Assembly (NCBI GenBank): GCA_024224295.1
Contig: JAAENN010000020.1
Span: 62,001-126,000, forward strand
Direction of reading: 5' to 3'
From: Shimia sp.
GTDB lineage: Bacteria; Pseudomonadota; Alphaproteobacteria; Rhodobacterales; Rhodobacteraceae
DNA length: 64,000 nucleotides
The notes below the pieces were generated by a model. The model searched no databases, was not told the DNA's origin, and was given only the letters and a program-made list of their open reading frames with translations. A program made the translations under genes and the position numbers. Each line of letters starts with the position of its first letter. Positions within the stretch are counted from its first letter, which is position 1. Of the stretch, positions 61,368-64,000 are shown in pieces.

Positions 61368-61646
61368 TTATGAAAGTGCGATCCGACGGCCTTCGCCATC
61401 GCGCCATTTTTCTGCAATCAGAAGGTAGAAAACCACAATCGTATGCACAGCATCGAGCAACAAGGTCAGAAGCGCCAATCCAAGAGCTTCCTGAAGGAAA
61501 AAAACCACGGTCATCACCACCAGAGCAACATCTGCCAGCCCGTGTTTCCAATCCCCAAGGTAGAAATGGTGAATTCCAAGCGTTCCAAACACGCCACACA
61601 GCGTGACAGCCACGCCATAGGATTTTGGTGATAAGTCTTTGGCCAT
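61368..61646 (-). CDS. TM2-domain membrane protein, second copy
   Basis: 92 residues. AVTLCGVFGTLGIHHFYLGDW near residue 13 matches the TM2 motif GxxGxHxFYLG, and a second hydrophobic segment (LALLTLLLDAVHTIVVFYLL) follows; a third short one is possible between them. Lies 22 bases ahead of the other TM2 gene on the same strand. Function unknown. Confidence 0.84.
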   Translation of the reverse strand: MAKDLSPKSYGVAVTLCGVFGTLGIHHFYLGDWKHGLADVALVVMTVVFFLQEALGLALLTLLLDAVHTIVVFYLLIAEKWRDGEGRRIALS

Positions 61647-61767
61647 CTACTCTTCCAATCAATAAAAACGAGAAAGCGGAAGGTGGCGTTCAACTCAAGA
61701 GAAAATCGCTAGCCCAGGAAAGCCGATCAAAACAGTGTGATATCACTGCACCTATGGTGGTTGTCGC

Positions 61768-62799
61768 TTAGGTAGGCATCAGCGCCCAGTAGTCAAGATC
61801 AAGCAGCACGTCCGGCTGATACTTCCCGTCTTCGCTCTTCAGCGCAAACGGCTCCCCGCCTTTGGTGGCCACAAGCCTCAAACGGATTGCGCCCACACCC
61901 GGCGCGGAGGTTTCCGCCTTGTCCAACACCTCAGACCAAGCTTTGACGGTCAAGCCAGAGAAAGCCGGGTTGGCATGGGCACCGCCGTTCAGGCCGACAA
62001 TCATTTGCGCATTGGCCAGACCGTTGAAGCTCAGAGTACGTGCCAGAGAAATGATATGCCCACCATAAATCAGGCGCTGCCCATCGGGGCGGAAGGTGGC
62101 GTCAAAATGCACTTTGGCAGTGTTTTGCCACAACCGCGTCGCCATCATGTGCTCGGCTTCTTCCAGCGTTACGCCGTCGACGTGATCAATGCTCTCACCA
62201 ACGACATAGTCAGCCCAACGATGCGCTTCTCCAGCCTGAGCAAAATCATAGTTTGAGAAGTTCAAACCCTCCGGGATCACCAAGTCAGCTGGATCAATTA
62301 CTTTGGACAACTCCGGCACAACAGTCTTTAGCGCCGGGCTGTCTAAGTCACGTTTGCGCACCATTACCCAGCGCACATATTCCATGACCACCTCGTCACG
62401 CTGGTTCATGCCCCGAGTGCGCACATAAACCACCCCGGTTTTGCCATTGGAGTTCTGCTTCAGACCAATCACTTCGGACGTGCTGTGCAACGTATCCCCA
62501 GCGTAGACCGGCTTCAGCCAACGCCCCTCGGCATAGCCGAGGTTCGCAACCGCGTTGAGCGACACATCCGGAACCGTTTTGCCAAAGACCACATGGAATG
62601 CTGCCAGATCATCCAGCGGTGACTGCGGCAGGCCCGAAGCCCGCGCAAACTCGTCACTCGAATACAAAGCGTGACGCGCGGGATAGAGCGCGTGATAGAG
62701 CGCCCGCTCCCCTGCCCCCACGGTGCGTGGCACCGCGTGCTCGATCACTTGACCCAGCGTGTAGTCTTCAAAAAACCGGCCCGGATTGGTCTTGGCCAT
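61768..62799 (-). CDS. mch: Mesaconyl-C1-CoA hydratase (beta-methylmalyl-CoA dehydratase)
   Basis: MaoC-like (R)-hydratase of the ethylmalonyl-CoA pathway, interconverting mesaconyl-C1-CoA and beta-methylmalyl-CoA. 343 residues, the length of known Mch, with two hot-dog domains: RFFEDYTLGQVIEHAVPRTV at the start, the first hydratase motif region YARHALYSSDEFARASGLP near residue 41, and GGHIISLARTLSFNGL in the second domain. The start at 62799 shares bases with the upstream DUF1737 stop (TAATG). Grouping with the malyl-CoA lyase gene just upstream supports the assignment. Confidence 0.92.
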   Translation of the reverse strand: MAKTNPGRFFEDYTLGQVIEHAVPRTVGAGERALYHALYPARHALYSSDEFARASGLPQSPLDDLAAFHVVFGKTVPDVSLNAVANLGYAEGRWLKPVYAGDTLHSTSEVIGLKQNSNGKTGVVYVRTRGMNQRDEVVMEYVRWVMVRKRDLDSPALKTVVPELSKVIDPADLVIPEGLNFSNYDFAQAGEAHRWADYVVGESIDHVDGVTLEEAEHMMATRLWQNTAKVHFDATFRPDGQRLIYGGHIISLARTLSFNGLANAQMIVGLNGGAHANPAFSGLTVKAWSEVLDKAETSAPGVGAIRLRLVATKGGEPFALKSEDGKYQPDVLLDLDYWALMPT

Positions 62800-63002
62800 T
62801 AGTGTTCTCCCAGTTTGGTCTCCGGGGTGTAGGTGCCCTCCACTTCTTTCACCACAGATTGACCGCAGCGCATCACGCCGGTCTTGTGACAAAAGGTTTG
62901 TGTCGGGGAGCCATACAGCTCCCACCCCTTGTTGAGCGCGTCCGTCACCTTGTGACAAAACGCCGATGTGTCCTCTTCGGAGAGAAAACGATATAGTTTC
63001 AT
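62799..63002 (-). CDS. DUF1737 small protein
   Basis: 67 residues. MKLYRFLSEEDTSAFCHKVT at the start and GWELYGSPTQTF near residue 30 match the DUF1737 family; a further CHKTGVMRCGQSVVKEV segment carries two cysteines. It is placed between nnrU and mch with a one-base overlap on mch, so it is tightly coupled to the ethylmalonyl-CoA gene. Function unknown; the ATG at 63002 is the family start. Confidence 0.85.
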   Translation of the reverse strand: MKLYRFLSEEDTSAFCHKVTDALNKGWELYGSPTQTFCHKTGVMRCGQSVVKEVEGTYTPETKLGEH

Positions 63003-63006
63003 GTGC

Positions 63007-63558
63007 TTACCCTCCAAATGGGCTTGGGCCAACCAGCCCGTGAATAAATCCGATCACACCCATCAGAATGATGGAGGCGACAAAGAACATACCATCTTTG
63101 GCAATGCTGCCGCTCTCTGTTGGCACCCAAGGCCCTTCGGCTTTGTTGATCACCACGATCTCGGTAAGCGCCCAAACCAAAAGGCCGCCAAACAGGATCA
63201 GCGATGGCATGTCGCCATTGACCCAAAGATGCGCCCCCGCCCATAAGGCAAACCCGATCAGCATCGGGTGGCGCACCTCGTTGAACAACTTGCCTTTGCG
63301 CGGTGCCGGGCTCATCAGGAAAATGGCCACCAAAATTGTCAGATTGTTGATGTGTTTGGCAAAGCTTGGCGCCACCCACAAAACGTCTTCAACCGGCGCC
63401 GCCTTATAGCCAATCACCATGAGCACAATCGAGGCGACAAGCGCAACGGCCACGAGCCCTTTACCTTTGTCGCCCATCGGCGCCCGCACGCCGGGCATGG
63501 CCCGCTTGAAAAAATGGGCCCCGGCCCAAAGTAGCACCCCAAGAACCAATAATGTCAT
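63007..63558 (-). CDS. nnrU: NnrU-family membrane protein
   Basis: 183 residues with five or six hydrophobic segments. The conserved NEVRHPMLIGFALWAGAHLW near residue 92 is the NnrU/isoprenylcysteine-methyltransferase-like signature. NnrU was named from nitric-oxide reduction gene regions in Rhodobacter, but its true role is unclear; membrane methyltransferase-like fold is inferred. It overlaps nothing and lies between the malyl-CoA lyase gene and DUF1737 on the same strand, likely in one operon. Confidence 0.86.
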   Translation of the reverse strand: MTLLVLGVLLWAGAHFFKRAMPGVRAPMGDKGKGLVAVALVASIVLMVIGYKAAPVEDVLWVAPSFAKHINNLTILVAIFLMSPAPRKGKLFNEVRHPMLIGFALWAGAHLWVNGDMPSLILFGGLLVWALTEIVVINKAEGPWVPTESGSIAKDGMFFVASIILMGVIGFIHGLVGPSPFGG

Positions 63559-63597
63559 CTCGCTCCCTCGCTGGATTATTTGGTTATCGGGATAGAG

Positions 63598-64000
63598 TTA
63601 ACCTTTCAGCGTGGCGATTGCATCTGCCTTCGCCAAAATTTCACGCGCAGTAACAATGTGCAGGTTTTCGACAATCTTGCCGTCCACCACGGCCACACCC
63701 TGCCCGCTGGCTTCGCATTCCTCAAACGCAGCAATCTGACGCTTCGCCAGATCAATCTCGACGTCGCTTGGCGCATAGGCCGCATTAGCCACATCCACCT
63801 GCGCAGGATGGATCAGCGTTTTGCCATCAAACCCCATGTCGCGGCCTTGATCACATTCCACCTTCAACCCTTCGGCATCTTTGAACGCGTTGTACACGCC
63901 ATCAACAATCACAATACCCTCTGCCTTTGCAGCCAGCAGGCACAAGCCAAGCCCCGCCATCATCGGCAAACGGTCCGCACGGAGGCGGGTTTGGAGCTCT
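63598..64000 (-). CDS. mcl1: L-malyl-CoA/beta-methylmalyl-CoA lyase, C-terminal part (cut by window end)
   Basis: The frame is open through base 64000, so the start is outside the window; about 133 residues remain of a HpcH/HpaI-type CoA ester lyase of about 318. The sequence contains RADRLPMMAGLGLCLLAAKA, then the conserved GFDGKTLIHPAQVDVANAAY, in which the lysine and histidine belong to the active-site region near the C-terminus. In the ethylmalonyl-CoA pathway it cleaves beta-methylmalyl-CoA to propionyl-CoA and glyoxylate and also acts on malyl-CoA. It is followed by nnrU, DUF1737 and mch, a recurrent Rhodobacterales arrangement. Confidence 0.9.
   Translation of the reverse strand, partial: ELQTRLRADRLPMMAGLGLCLLAAKAEGIVIVDGVYNAFKDAEGLKVECDQGRDMGFDGKTLIHPAQVDVANAAYAPSDVEIDLAKRQIAAFEECEASGQGVAVVDGKIVENLHIVTAREILAKADAIATLKG

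Noticed and set aside
1..64000. tRNA, rRNA, CRISPR arrays, transposases, integrases, phage genes
   Set aside because: Looked for in intergenic stretches and in the protein sequences; nothing recognisable was seen. A covariance-model search would settle small RNAs.

Overview
The window looks like a chromosomal segment of a marine alphaproteobacterium of the order Rhodobacterales (Roseobacter group). The evidence is the combination of an ethylmalonyl-CoA pathway (ccr, ecm, mch and an mcl fragment), a CtrA-box-like site next to comM, small Roseobacter-type proteins, GC-rich coding sequence and a sdhCDAB order. The species assignment is inference; no rRNA or tRNA gene, CRISPR array, integrase, transposase or replication origin is visible. 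Nearly all genes are ordinary core metabolism. No gap between genes exceeds 300 bases; the longest are 7827-8118 (terminator plus kps promoter), 59323-59566 (sdh control region) and 49940-50169 (promoter of an HNH gene).

Layout. 1-2627: cell-elongation pair mrdA (cut by the window start) and rodA. 2628-7826: LysR regulator divergent from a VOC protein and a glyoxylate/hydroxypyruvate reductase, then SseB-like and uracil-DNA-glycosylase-like genes divergent from an ArsR regulator with a DUF318 permease. 8119-12816: a surface-polysaccharide operon, kpsT-kpsE-kdsA-phosphohexomutase, without a permease gene beside it. 12880-19993: a Cro-type regulator with a DUF2975 membrane protein, a glycine-zipper lipoprotein, an M3 peptidase, a membrane-anchored MoeB/ThiF-like enzyme, dut, coaBC and a ChaN-like protein. 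20116-23731: cobU, a phosphatase, a GST with a C-terminal cysteine module, and comM. 23728-34047: gshB, a yraN gene with an internal stop, rsmI, a divergent LpoA-like gene, glnD, murJ, an HdeD-like protein, a rhomboid relative lacking catalytic residues, and trpS.

34112-40828: GNAT and VOC proteins, a Tat-exported PhoX phosphatase broken by a one-base frameshift behind a Pho-box-like array, an SDR, a RecD-like helicase and an orphan membrane protein. 40976-46011: ccr, an acyltransferase and ethylmalonyl-CoA mutase. 46151-53898: an H-NS-like protein, deoD, an esterase, a beta-barrel protein, an HNH protein, a DUF1989 protein, a DUF4399 protein and a flavoprotein. 54036-59322: a 50-residue protein and the sdh operon, in which a lipoprotein and a sulfotransferase gene sit between sdhA and sdhB. 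59567-61646: DUF1194, DUF4344 and two TM2 proteins. 61768-64000: mch, DUF1737, nnrU and the mcl fragment.

How they work together: Ccr, Ecm, Mch and Mcl belong to the acetyl-CoA assimilation route that replaces the glyoxylate shunt. Its products enter the citric acid cycle near succinate dehydrogenase, also encoded here. KpsT, KpsE, KdsA and the hexomutase fit production and export of a Kdo-linked surface glycan. MrdA, RodA, MurJ and the LpoA-like protein belong to wall synthesis.

The observations most worth checking are: a repeat with an 11-base period found just after the stop codons of two unrelated genes (16321-16363 and 50795-50843), the two broken genes (phoX, yraN), the rhomboid relative without its serine and histidine, the interrupted sdh operon, and several inverted-repeat operators placed at divergent promoters.
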